A stretch of DNA of 64,000 bases from Acidobacteriota bacterium (GTDB lineage Bacteria; Acidobacteriota; Terriglobia; Terriglobales; Acidobacteriaceae), in NCBI GenBank assembly GCA_003010405.1, contig PJLO01000001.1:159029-223028 (forward strand). Direction: 5' to 3'. The position numbers and the translations under genes were made by a program. Under the pieces are notes generated by a model. It was not told where the DNA came from. It saw nothing but the letters and a program-made list of their open reading frames with translations, and did not search any database. The number at the start of each line of letters is the position of its first letter. Position 1 is the first letter of the stretch. Shown piece after piece: positions 24,541 through 33,190 of the stretch.

Positions 24541-27066
24541 TTATTCTGCCGTCAGACCCAACGGGGTTGACGGAGAAGAGGGAACGGCGGGTGGCGATTC
24601 TGCTTCCGGTTCGCCCGGGTACTGCTTAAGGTTCCAGATATCGGCGCTGTACTCCTTGATCGTGCGGTCGCTTGAGAATTTATGCGAATGCGCGGTATTC
24701 AGAATGGACATGCGCCGCCACTTCGCGGTGTCCTGAAAATCTGCGTCAATTCGCTCATTGATCTCAATGTATTGCGGAAGGTCCGCAATATGGAAGAAGC
24801 GGTCTCCGCGGCCGATCAGTTCGTCGAAGATCCACCGGAACAATCCTGGTTCATTAGGCGAGAAGCGATTGTTCACGAAGCAATCCATTACGCGCTTGAT
24901 GCGGGGATCGCGATCGTAGTATTCGCGAGGGTGGTACAGATTATTGCGCTGCATCTGTTCGATCTGTTCGGCGCGCAGTCCGAAGATGTAGATATTTTCT
25001 TCGCCTACAGCTTCGGCGATTTCGATATTGGCTCCGTCCCAGGTTGCTACCGTAAGGGCACCGTTCATCATCAGCTTCATGTTGCCGGTGCCGCTGGCTT
25101 CCATACCCGCCGTTGAAATTTGCTCGCTCAGGTTGGCTGCCGGAATGATCGACTGGGCCAGGGAGACGCGGTAGTCGGGCAGGAACGCAACTCGAAGATA
25201 TTGGTTGGCCTTGGGGTTCTTGTTTACTACTGCGGCCACGTTGTGAATCAGCTTGATGATCTGCTTGGCGGCCCAGTATCCGGGCGCGGCCTTGCCGGCG
25301 AAGACAACGGTTCTCGGCGATTTCGGGGTTTCACCATCTTCCACAATACGCAGGAAGTCGTACATCACGCGCATCACATTCAGCAACTGTCGCTTATATT
25401 CGTGAATGCGCTTGATCTGCACGTCGAACATGGAATGCGGGTTGGTGGTAACACCGGTCTCGTCGCGAATGATGCGCGACAATTTCAGCTGGTTTTGTAA
25501 CTTTACGTCCGCGAATCGATCCTGGAAGGCCGCATCGTCCGCAAGCGGCTCCAGCTTATGTAGCTCAGAAAGATCGGTAATCCATGACTCGCCGATGCTC
25601 TCCGACAGCAGGCTTGACAGGTGAGGATTGGACGTAAGCAGCCAGCGCCGTGGCGCAACACCATTAGTCTTGTTGCTGAATTTTTCCGGCCACAGCTGGG
25701 CAAACTCCGGAACCAGGGAAGTTTGGAGCAGCTTGCTGTGGAGAGCGGAAACGCCATTGACCGAGTGCGAAGCCACGATTGCAAGGTGCGCCATGCACAC
25801 GTTCTTGTCGTGTCCTTCCTCGATGATGGACATCTTTCTCAGTTTCTCTCCATCTACCCAGGAGTAGGCGCTCAGGCTGCGAAGAAAATTGTGGTTGATA
25901 CCAAAGATGATCTGCATGTGGCGCGGCAGCACGCGCTCCATCAGCGAGACGCTCCACTTTTCCAGCGCCTCGGGCAGCAACGTGTGATTGGTGTAGGCTA
26001 TCGTCTTTTGCGTAATCTCCCAGGCGTTTTCCCACTCCAGGTTATTTTCATCGACCAGCACACGCATCAGTTCCGCGACTGCAAGCGCGGGATGCGTGTC
26101 ATTCATCTGAATGGCGACCTTGTCCGGGAAAGCCTCAAAATTATTGTGCCGTGTCAGGTAGCCGCGCACAATGTCGCGTACTGCGCAGGCAACCAGAAAA
26201 TACTCCTGCACCAGTCGCAATTCCTTTCCAGCCACAACTGAATCGCTCGGATACAGCACGCGCGAGATGTTTTCGCTGCCTATCTTTTGTTCGACAGCGC
26301 GAATATAGTCGCCGCGGTTAAAAATTTCGATATCGAAATCTTCTGAGGAGCGCGCCTCGAACAGGCGCAGATAATTCACCGTCTGCCCGTTGAAGCCCAC
26401 AGCCGGTATGTCATTCGGTACGCCGACCACCACCTGGTAGCCCAGCCAGCTCTGGCGGTAGTTGCCTAAGCTGCGCGAGTTCTCAACACGGCCATAAAGG
26501 GGAATTACGATTGCTTCCTCGGGACGCGGGATTTGGAGCGGGGTTCCGTTGTCCTTCCATCGATCCGGCTTCTCGCGTTGGAAGCCGTTTGCAATCTCCT
26601 GCCGAAACATTCCGTACTCGTAGTCGATTCCGTATCCGTAGCCCGGCATGTTAAGCGTTGCCAGCGATTCCAGAAAGCAAGCTGCTAGCCTGCCCAGTCC
26701 GCCGTTGCCAAGACCGGCATCGGCTTCGCTCTCCAGCACCTGCTCCAGCCTGGCTCCAAAATCGCCCAGCACGTTGTCAAGGACTTCGTTCAACTGCAGA
26801 TTACTGACCACGTCAACGAGCAGACGCCCCAGCAGAAATTCCATTGACAGATAGTAGAGGTGTTTGGCATCCGCCTGCCTGTAACGCTCGCTGGTGGCCA
26901 GCATGCGGTCCACAAACAGGTCGCGGACCGCCAGAGAAACTGGAACCAGTAATTCGGCGGGAGTCAGGTGATTTACCGGCCGCACGAGCGTGTAGCGCAC
27001 ATGGCGCTCGATCCCTTCGCGCAGTGCCTGTGCCGTGGCCGTGGAGTTAAAACTCGAGTTCAACAT
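24541..27066 (-). CDS. glgP: Glycogen phosphorylase (GT35)
   Basis: 841 aa. It releases glucose 1-phosphate from glycogen using PLP. The PLP-binding segment EASGTGNMKLMMNGALT near residue 680 has the Schiff-base lysine; NGGLGRLAACFLES and YGIDYEYGMFRQ are classic GT35 N-terminal motifs, and HEYKRQLLN is also present. The last 40 residues (Pro/Ser-rich AEPEAESPPAVPSSPSTP) are a low-complexity tail not typical of the family. Confidence 0.97.
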   Translation of the reverse strand: MLNSSFNSTATAQALREGIERHVRYTLVRPVNHLTPAELLVPVSLAVRDLFVDRMLATSERYRQADAKHLYYLSMEFLLGRLLVDVVSNLQLNEVLDNVLGDFGARLEQVLESEADAGLGNGGLGRLAACFLESLATLNMPGYGYGIDYEYGMFRQEIANGFQREKPDRWKDNGTPLQIPRPEEAIVIPLYGRVENSRSLGNYRQSWLGYQVVVGVPNDIPAVGFNGQTVNYLRLFEARSSEDFDIEIFNRGDYIRAVEQKIGSENISRVLYPSDSVVAGKELRLVQEYFLVACAVRDIVRGYLTRHNNFEAFPDKVAIQMNDTHPALAVAELMRVLVDENNLEWENAWEITQKTIAYTNHTLLPEALEKWSVSLMERVLPRHMQIIFGINHNFLRSLSAYSWVDGEKLRKMSIIEEGHDKNVCMAHLAIVASHSVNGVSALHSKLLQTSLVPEFAQLWPEKFSNKTNGVAPRRWLLTSNPHLSSLLSESIGESWITDLSELHKLEPLADDAAFQDRFADVKLQNQLKLSRIIRDETGVTTNPHSMFDVQIKRIHEYKRQLLNVMRVMYDFLRIVEDGETPKSPRTVVFAGKAAPGYWAAKQIIKLIHNVAAVVNKNPKANQYLRVAFLPDYRVSLAQSIIPAANLSEQISTAGMEASGTGNMKLMMNGALTVATWDGANIEIAEAVGEENIYIFGLRAEQIEQMQRNNLYHPREYYDRDPRIKRVMDCFVNNRFSPNEPGLFRWIFDELIGRGDRFFHIADLPQYIEINERIDADFQDTAKWRRMSILNTAHSHKFSSDRTIKEYSADIWNLKQYPGEPEAESPPAVPSSPSTPLGLTAE

Positions 27067-27287
27067 AAGTTGCTAAAAATCCCGATCCAAAAACGGAATA
27101 CAGCATAGCGCGTATTCCTAGTGCGGACAGATGAACCCACGTTAAAGACGTTTGAAAAGCGAGGGTGGATGCTTTCGAAAGCGCATCTTTTCCGCAAAGA
27201 GAATTCTACGCATGATTCGTCCCGTTTACCAAACAATAACCCGTCTGTGCTGCTGCTTCTTTTCTGTACGCTCTGGCGGGCCAAGGC

Positions 27288-27317
27288 AAAAGGGCGCGCG
27301 GGTGCGGCACGCCCTTT
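27288..27317 (-). terminator. Terminator of aspS
   Basis: On the minus strand AAAGGGCG pairs with CGCCCTTT, with a short inner extension, followed by TTTTGCC. It begins about 20 nt after the aspS stop. Confidence 0.85.
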
Positions 27318-27336
27318 CCACTTCAAAGCATACGGG

Positions 27337-29196
27337 TTACCTCTTAATCGCAATGCTTAACTCTTTCAATTGCGCATCCGTCACCGGAGTCGGTGCCTCC
27401 ATCATCAGGTCGGTTGCGGCTGCCGTCTTCGGGAAGGCAATCACTTCACGCAGACTTGAGGCTCCAGCCAGGATCATGACAATGCGATCCAGTCCCAGAG
27501 CAATTCCGCCGTGCGGAGGTGTTCCGTATTGCAGCGCTTCCAGGAAGAATCCGAAGCGCAGCTTCTGCTCTGCCTCGTCCATTCCCAGGGCTTCGAATAT
27601 CTTTGCCTGCACATCCTGCTGGTGAATACGAATCGAGCCGGAACCGAGTTCTGTTCCATTCAGCACCAGGTCGTAGGCACGCGCTCGAATTGCGCCCAAA
27701 GCTGAGTTTGGATCACGCAACGCGCTGACCCCGTCGTGCAGCAGTTCCATGTGTTGTTCGTGCAGGGAGGTGAAGGGGTGGTGCGCAAAAGTCCACTGCC
27801 TCATTTGCTCGTCCCACTCGAATGACGGGAAGTTTGTTACCCAAAGGAATTTGAATTCTTTGCCCTCAAACGCCTTGTGGCGGTTCGCATATCGCTGCGC
27901 CAGCGCCAGGCGGAACTGTCCCGCGTTGGTGTAGACGGCGTAGGCTTGGCGCTGCCGGCGCCGTTTGGCTGCGGCGTCATCGGGAGTCGCTTCTGTAATT
28001 CCATCCTTCGGAGCAGCTACCAGGACCAGCAGGTCTCCCTCTTCGGCCCCGCACAATTCGCGAACTTTTGCGGCTGGCTCTGCGAAGCCTTTTTCCAGAC
28101 GCTTGAAGTCATCGATGAACTTGATGACCTTGGCCTGCTTCTCGTTCAGCAGCGCCTTGTGCTCGTCGCGCTCTTTGCGCGAAAGCTCTCCCACGTTCGG
28201 TATGCGAATTGCCACCACGGGCAGGGAAGCGTCGATGGCCAGCATATCCAGTTCTTCCGCAGAGAAGGCCGGTTTCACGTCCGTCATTGCCGGCAGCCTC
28301 AGGTCGGGCTTGTCGATTCCGTAAAGCCGGATGGCCTCATCGTAGGGCATCTGCGGGAACGGCCGTTTGATGGTGTATCCCGCCGCCGTGAAGGCTGCGT
28401 CCAGGAACCCTTCCACTACTTGATGGATTGTCTCTTCGGTAGGGAAGCAGAGCTCCAGATCGATCTGGGTGAACTCCGGCTGACGGTCGGCGCGCAGGTC
28501 CTCATCACGGAAGCAGCGAGCAATCTGGAAATAGCGATCGAGGCCTCCGATCATCAGGAGTTGCTTGAAAATCTGCGGCGACTGCGGGAGCGCATAGAAC
28601 TCGCCCGGATGAACACGGCTTGGCACCAGGTAATCGCGCGCGCCTTCCGGAGTAGAGCGCGTCATCATCGGCGTTTCGATTTCATAAAAGCCCTGATTTG
28701 CAAGGTAATTGCGAATCGCCAGCGTGACCCGGTGGCGCATTTCAACACAGGCGTGCATCTCCGGACGGCGCAGGTCGAGATAGCGATACTTCAGCCGCAC
28801 CTCTTCGTTGACGTTCACGTTGGCATCGCCCGGAAAGAACGGCGGCACCTTACTCTCATTAAGCACCTTCAGATCGGTGGCAATTACTTCGATTTCGCCT
28901 GTCTCCATCTTCGGGTTGATGGTGTTCTCATCGCGCAGTTCGACCTTTCCGGTCACCGCCAGCACATACTCATTGCGCACGGCTTCCACGCGTGCGTGCA
29001 TCTCCGGGTTGCGTTCCATATCGAAGACAATCTGAGTGATGCCCGAGCGGTCGCGCAAGTCGATGAAGATAAGGTTGCCGTGATCCCGCCGCCGGTTGAC
29101 CCAGCCCATCAGAGTAATCGTGGCTCCCGCATCGCTGGCGCGCAGGTCACCGCAGCGGTGCGTCCGCTGTAAATCGCCTAAAAAATCAAGTTGCAT
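27337..29196 (-). CDS. aspS: Aspartyl-tRNA synthetase
   Basis: 619-aa class II synthetase. N-terminal OB anticodon-binding fold (GWVNRRRDHGNLIFIDLRDRSG), class II motif 2 (FRDEDLRADRQPEFTQIDLE), a bacterial GAD insertion (about 310-420) and motif 3 GIALGLDRIVMILAG. The bacterial-length form may be discriminating or may also charge tRNA-Asn; the sequence was not resolved that far. Confidence 0.96.
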   Translation of the reverse strand: MQLDFLGDLQRTHRCGDLRASDAGATITLMGWVNRRRDHGNLIFIDLRDRSGITQIVFDMERNPEMHARVEAVRNEYVLAVTGKVELRDENTINPKMETGEIEVIATDLKVLNESKVPPFFPGDANVNVNEEVRLKYRYLDLRRPEMHACVEMRHRVTLAIRNYLANQGFYEIETPMMTRSTPEGARDYLVPSRVHPGEFYALPQSPQIFKQLLMIGGLDRYFQIARCFRDEDLRADRQPEFTQIDLELCFPTEETIHQVVEGFLDAAFTAAGYTIKRPFPQMPYDEAIRLYGIDKPDLRLPAMTDVKPAFSAEELDMLAIDASLPVVAIRIPNVGELSRKERDEHKALLNEKQAKVIKFIDDFKRLEKGFAEPAAKVRELCGAEEGDLLVLVAAPKDGITEATPDDAAAKRRRQRQAYAVYTNAGQFRLALAQRYANRHKAFEGKEFKFLWVTNFPSFEWDEQMRQWTFAHHPFTSLHEQHMELLHDGVSALRDPNSALGAIRARAYDLVLNGTELGSGSIRIHQQDVQAKIFEALGMDEAEQKLRFGFFLEALQYGTPPHGGIALGLDRIVMILAGASSLREVIAFPKTAAATDLMMEAPTPVTDAQLKELSIAIKR

Positions 29197-29240
29197 AATC
29201 GCTTTCCGTATAGCGGAGTGAAGCTCCGCATTCTTTCAAT

Positions 29241-29287
29241 CCTACGACAATTGGCATGTCTCTCGTTCACACGCCAATTGTCGCAGG
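29241..29287. repeat. Inverted repeat between hisS and aspS
   Basis: CCTACGACAATTGGC and GCCAATTGTCGCAGG form 15-bp arms with one mismatch and a 17-nt loop, in the 105-bp gap. No T-run follows, so a terminator is not clear; it may be an mRNA-stability or regulatory hairpin. Confidence 0.55.
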
Positions 29288-29301
29288 TGGAAGTTGCCTT
29301 C

Positions 29302-30579
29302 CTAATCTTCCAGATGTCCCAGGAGCTCGCTCCGCGAAACCGTGGTCTGCAAACCGCTCGTCAGGTTTTTTACCGCGAAGGCGTCTGCCTTCACCTCGTT
29401 TTCGCCCACGATAATGGCAAACGTTGCACCCAGCTTTTCAGCGGTCTCAAAGCTCTTCTTCAGACGGAAGCTTTCATCGCTCACGTCCACAGCGACTCCG
29501 TCGGCGCGCAACTGTTTCGCCAGCTTCAGCGCGTGGCGATTCATCCCTTCGCCGAGTGGGACCACAAATGCCTTCAAAGGCGCGAGTGTCTGCTGTTGCT
29601 GTGCCTGGAGGGCCAGTACCAGACGGTCTTCGCCAATGGCGAAGCCGATTCCCGGAGCCTTCGGACCGTCGAGTTGCTCGCTCAATCCGTCATAGCGGCC
29701 CCCGCCGAGCACCGCGCTCTGGGAGCCCAGTTTGCCATGCGTGAACTCGAATGTGGTGCGGGTGTAGTAATCCAGCCCGCGCACCATGCGCTCATTCACC
29801 TGGTAGGGAATTCCCAGCGTGTCGAGGATCGCGCGCACTTGCGCAAAATGTTCGCGGCAGCCTTCGTCCAGGTAATCGGCAATCTTTGGCAATCCCTCTA
29901 TGATCGGCTGGTCCTCGGGAACCTTGCAGTCCAGCACGCGCAAGGGATTTGTCTCTGACCGCCGTTGGCAATCGCCGCACATCTGGTCCTTCACATTTTC
30001 CAGCGCATCGCGCAGAGCCTGATTGTAGGCCGGGCGGCACTTCGCGCATCCAACCGAATTCAGATACAGCGTCCAGCCTGTCAGTCCCACTGCGTCCAGC
30101 AGAGCGGTTAGCATGTCCAGCACTTCGGCGTCGCGTATGGGGAGCTCGCTGCCCGCCGTGGTTGGTCCGAGAACCTCAGCGCCGATCTGGAAAAACTGGC
30201 GATAGCGACCCTTCTGCGGCCGTTCGCGCCGGAACTGCGGGCCGATGTAGTAAAGCTTCTGCAACAATCCGCTGCGGCCTAGCTCGTGTTCAATATAGGC
30301 GCGCACAACGCCTGCGGTGTTCTCCGGGCGAAGGGTCAGCGTCTGGGTCTTCTCGCTGGCCGCGCGAGCCTTGTCTTCCCAAGTGAACATCTCTTTGGAG
30401 ACGATGTCGGTTTCTTCGCCTACGCTTCGGCTGAACAGTTCAGTAGATTCAAAAATTGGAGTGCGAATCTCGCGGTAGTTATAGCGGGCGAAGACCTCGC
30501 GTACCGTGTGCTCCACGAAATTCCAAAGTTCTGTGTCAGGAGGCAACAGGTCGCGGGTCCCGCGTACAGCTTTAATCAT
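29302..30579 (-). CDS. hisS: Histidyl-tRNA synthetase
   Basis: 425-aa class II enzyme. Motif 2 LRPENTAGVVRAYIEH, QFRRERPQKGRYRQF, histidine A motif VRGLDYYTRTTFEF, and motif 3 GIGFAIGEDRLVLALQ. A Cys-rich insertion (GCAKCRPAY, CGDCQRR, about 195-220) probably binds zinc. ATG 30579 overlaps the upstream stop codon by 4 bp (ATGA), so translation is coupled to the DJ-1-like gene. Confidence 0.96.
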   Translation of the reverse strand: MIKAVRGTRDLLPPDTELWNFVEHTVREVFARYNYREIRTPIFESTELFSRSVGEETDIVSKEMFTWEDKARAASEKTQTLTLRPENTAGVVRAYIEHELGRSGLLQKLYYIGPQFRRERPQKGRYRQFFQIGAEVLGPTTAGSELPIRDAEVLDMLTALLDAVGLTGWTLYLNSVGCAKCRPAYNQALRDALENVKDQMCGDCQRRSETNPLRVLDCKVPEDQPIIEGLPKIADYLDEGCREHFAQVRAILDTLGIPYQVNERMVRGLDYYTRTTFEFTHGKLGSQSAVLGGGRYDGLSEQLDGPKAPGIGFAIGEDRLVLALQAQQQQTLAPLKAFVVPLGEGMNRHALKLAKQLRADGVAVDVSDESFRLKKSFETAEKLGATFAIIVGENEVKADAFAVKNLTSGLQTTVSRSELLGHLED

Positions 30580-31235
30580 TTTCCGTCCCTTAACCGGAAG
30601 TTTTGTTCGTCCAAATATGGATATTCCATCTGTCGCGCGGCTTCGCGCGCGATTGTCTCACCGTAAGTATGCGCCACCACATACAGAGCCATGTCGATGC
30701 CGGCGCAAATGCCGCTCGCGGTCGTGATGTTGCCGTCCACTACCATCTGAAGCCTCGGTAGCAGAGTTGTGTTGGGAAAGTGCTCGCGAAAGAAATCCAC
30801 CGAATGAAAGTGGGTGGTGGCAGTCTTTCCGACGAGCAGTCCAGCCGCTCCCAGCACGAGGGAGCCACCGCCTACCGATGCCAGGCGACCCAGTTGCGGG
30901 GCAATCAGTTTTATCCAGTTCAGGTGTTCCGGCTGATGCATCAAGGCGCGAACCCCAGGCCCACCTGGAACCAGCAGCATGTCCAGCTTCGGACAGGAAG
31001 CAAAGTCCACGTCCGGCAATATCCGCATTCCGCCGTTGGCGCTTACCACGTCCTTAGTTTCGGCCACGAGCATCTGATGAATAGGAGAACTGGTTTCGCG
31101 CCGCATCTCCTCATTTAGACGCACAGAGGCAAAAACTTCAAAAGGACCACAGAAGTCCAGCAGCTCCGCATCGGGGTAAATCAAGATTCCGACCGTCTTC
31201 TCCGCCGTGGTCAGCGGTCCAATTTCATTGCTCAC
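30576..31235 (-). CDS. DJ-1/PfpI-like protein lacking the nucleophile cysteine
   Basis: 219 aa in the class I glutamine amidotransferase-like fold: GILIYPDAELLDFCGPFEVF, LLVPGGPGVRALM, and a nucleophile-elbow region reading LASVGGGSLVLGAAGLL. Family members normally have SVC(T/S)G at this place; here Gly122 (codon GGC) replaces the Cys and Gly123 follows, so isonitrile-hydratase or protease-like chemistry is unlikely. The rest is well preserved, suggesting a binding role or a lineage-specific loss. It overlaps the carbonic-anhydrase gene upstream by 11 bp and hisS downstream by 4 bp. Confidence 0.85.
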   Translation of the reverse strand: MSNEIGPLTTAEKTVGILIYPDAELLDFCGPFEVFASVRLNEEMRRETSSPIHQMLVAETKDVVSANGGMRILPDVDFASCPKLDMLLVPGGPGVRALMHQPEHLNWIKLIAPQLGRLASVGGGSLVLGAAGLLVGKTATTHFHSVDFFREHFPNTTLLPRLQMVVDGNITTASGICAGIDMALYVVAHTYGETIAREAARQMEYPYLDEQNFRLRDGK

Positions 31236-31749
31236 TGGCCAACTCCCGCAAGTACTGTTCTTTGTAGCCCAGATAATTCGTGCGATAGGTCAAGATGGAA
31301 GCTTTCTGCTCGTCACTCAGGTAGCGCCGAAATTTTCCCGGTGCGCCCAGCCAGAGCGAACCGGGTTCGACGACCGTTCCTTCGGGAATCAGCGTACCGG
31401 CGCCGATGATCGAATCGTGTCCGATCCGCGCTCCATTTAATATGATAGCGCCCATGCCGATCAGGCATCGGTCTTCAATTACGCAGCCATGCAGCGTCAC
31501 CATGTGGCCGACGGACACATCGTCGCCCAGTAGCACCGGCCATTTTCCAAGCATCCCGTGCAGGACCGAATTGTCCTGAATATTTGTGTTTTTGCCAACG
31601 CGGATCTGGTGCACATCGCCACGAAGCACCGTGTTCATCCAGATGCTGGCGTGTTCACCAAGCACAACATCGCCAATTATCTGCGCCGATACATCCACAT
31701 AGCAGGTACTGGGAATAACAGGCATCACGCCCTTATAGGGTCGAATCAA
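31225..31749 (-). CDS. Gamma-class carbonic anhydrase family protein
   Basis: 174 aa, left-handed parallel beta-helix built of hexapeptide repeats (IGDVVLGEHASIW, IGHDSIIGAGTLIPEG). The three metal-binding His positions are visible: His64 (VLHG), His82 and His87 (GHMVTLHGC). Typical YrdA/PaaY-like length; enzymatic carbonic anhydrase activity is not certain for this subgroup. First gene of the unit with the DJ-1-like gene and hisS. Confidence 0.9.
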   Translation of the reverse strand: MIRPYKGVMPVIPSTCYVDVSAQIIGDVVLGEHASIWMNTVLRGDVHQIRVGKNTNIQDNSVLHGMLGKWPVLLGDDVSVGHMVTLHGCVIEDRCLIGMGAIILNGARIGHDSIIGAGTLIPEGTVVEPGSLWLGAPGKFRRYLSDEQKASILTYRTNYLGYKEQYLRELASEQ

Positions 31750-32242
31750 TGAGACACCTCCAGCTTGGGCGTCAGCTCTGCCATAACTGGCGCCCTGCGC
31801 GATATGTATATCCAGCGCCCAAATCGTCCCAACAGATTGACGATATCAGAACCAAAGGCCTGAAGAAACCAGCAACCCTGCCGTGGAATTCATTCTTTGC
31901 GCCCATTGCGGACAGCCAGTTCCCGGCTGTGTCTGCCCCGGATGAAGTTCCACGCGATTATTCCTTGCAAAAAGGTTCGCAGTGGGCCGGATTAAGGAGT
32001 AATATTCCGCCGTCGGATTTTGCGTGGTGGCAACTCGCTAAGTTTTCAGGGGTGTCGGATTTTCTGAACAAATTGCGAGGTTTGCCGCAATCTTTTCACT
32101 GCAGTATCAGCGTTGAGGATGCTTGGCCCGGAGGCGCGGGTTTATTCCGGGCAGGCAGTGGACGGTTCGAGGATTGTAAAGGTTGTTCGAGCTAATACCC
32201 GCGCGGAGGTTTTGCGTTGGAACTGGGCTGAAAGGGGATTCC
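31750..32242. other. Intergenic region without a supported gene
   Basis: About 490 bp between the carbonic-anhydrase start and the zinc-ribbon gene. A 148-codon plus-strand ORF (31749-32195) has a poorly protein-like translation and no RBS. A GTG at 31883 opens 20 codons ending CAHCGQPVPGCVCPG (stop 31945), a zinc-knuckle-like string, also without an RBS. Probably holds promoters for the two divergent units. Confidence 0.4.
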
Positions 32243-32548
32243 ATGGAATTTCAGGATAGGATGTTGAAGTGCGCGGACTGTGGCGAAGAGTTCGTGTTTA
32301 CGTCCGGAGAACAGCTTTTCTTCCACGACAAACGATTTACGAACCTGCCCAAGCGTTGCAAGGCATGCAAGCAGAAACGGTTGCAGGCTGCCGGAGCACC
32401 TAGTCGCTCCGTTAAGAATGAAACTGTCGCTATCTGCTCGGCATGCGGTAAGCAAACAACGATTCCTTTCCGTCCCACCCAGGGCCGTCCAGTATTCTGC
32501 CGCGAGTGTTTCTCGCAGCAGAAAAAGCCTCTTCGTGCGTCTGCCTGA
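32243..32548 (+). CDS. Double zinc-ribbon protein
   Basis: 101 aa from ATG 32243 (GAAAGGGG 5 nt upstream). First ribbon: C10-x2-C13 ... C39-x2-C42 with EEFVFTSGEQLFFHDKRF, the hallmark of the zinc-ribbon (zf-trcl) family; second: C65-x2-C68 ... C86-x2-C89 with PFRPTQGRPVFCRECF. Such proteins are thought to bind nucleic acid or ribosomes but the role is unknown. No signal peptide or membrane segment. Confidence 0.85.
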   Translation: MEFQDRMLKCADCGEEFVFTSGEQLFFHDKRFTNLPKRCKACKQKRLQAAGAPSRSVKNETVAICSACGKQTTIPFRPTQGRPVFCRECFSQQKKPLRASA

Positions 32549-32648
32549 CGCACCAGGAAAAACTTAGAGCGAGCTGAAGATTTCTTCGCTCGCTCTCGGG
32601 TACGACCACATCGGCGTGCCCGGCGGCTCCCTTGTCTGCAAAAGGTCT

Positions 32649-33023
32649 TTATTTCCTGTCCTGATGGGTTACCAGCAAGGCTTCGATTTGGCGAAGCAGG
32701 TCGCCTGTGTTCATCGGTTTCACCAGCAGGGATTCCGCTCCTTCTTCTCTCCAATCCTTTCCCAGTTGCGGGTAAGCCGTAAGAATCGCGGTTGCCGGGT
32801 TGTAGGATTGCGCCCGTGCAGCGCGGATCACTTCGAAGCCCGACTGCTCGTTCTCCATGCGCATGTCGGTAATGACCATCTCGAACTTGCTGCTGCACAA
32901 TTTCTCCACCGCTTCGCGTGCAGAGGCCGCGGTTTCCACTTCAAAACCGTTCATTTCGAGAATTGCCTTGAGGGTTAGCAGAATCGCCAGTTCGTCGTCT
33001 ACGATCAGGATGCGCCGCTTCAT
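32649..33023 (-). CDS. Single-domain response regulator (CheY-like)
   Basis: 124 aa: acidic pocket Asp9/Asp10, phosphoacceptor Asp53 (ITDMRM), Thr82 and Lys102 (LLVKP). No output domain, so it signals through protein contact or as a phosphorelay intermediate. ATG 33023 has GGAG 7 nt upstream; a TTG 6 nt earlier is less likely. No histidine kinase is adjacent, so partner unknown. Confidence 0.9.
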   Translation of the reverse strand: MKRRILIVDDELAILLTLKAILEMNGFEVETAASAREAVEKLCSSKFEMVITDMRMENEQSGFEVIRAARAQSYNPATAILTAYPQLGKDWREEGAESLLVKPMNTGDLLRQIEALLVTHQDRK

Positions 33024-33175
33024 AGTCAAGCTCCAGAAATTCAGAAAAACTTCTTTGAGGCATAACGGCGACCAACATTCGGGAATACGTTTTTCCGATT
33101 GTTGGTTGCATCAACGAATGTAGCTTCAACCTCATCTGCAAAGCCAGGGCAACAGAGGCCGCCCGGATTTGCCCA

Positions 33176-33190
33176 TATAATACTCTTGTG
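33176..33190 (+). promoter_or_regulatory. -10 box adjacent to mtaB GTG, possible leaderless transcript
   Basis: TATAAT at 33176-33181 lies six bases before the GTG start at 33188, so transcription would begin at or next to the start codon. The -35 (CAGAGG) is weak and no Shine-Dalgarno precedes the gene. Confidence 0.35.

Noticed and set aside
27877-29172. 431-codon plus-strand ORF opposite aspS
   Set aside because: Mirror of a highly conserved synthetase; no motifs of its own.
31749-32195. 148-codon plus-strand ORF
   Set aside because: Overlaps the carbonic-anhydrase start, no RBS, unremarkable composition and no recognisable motif.
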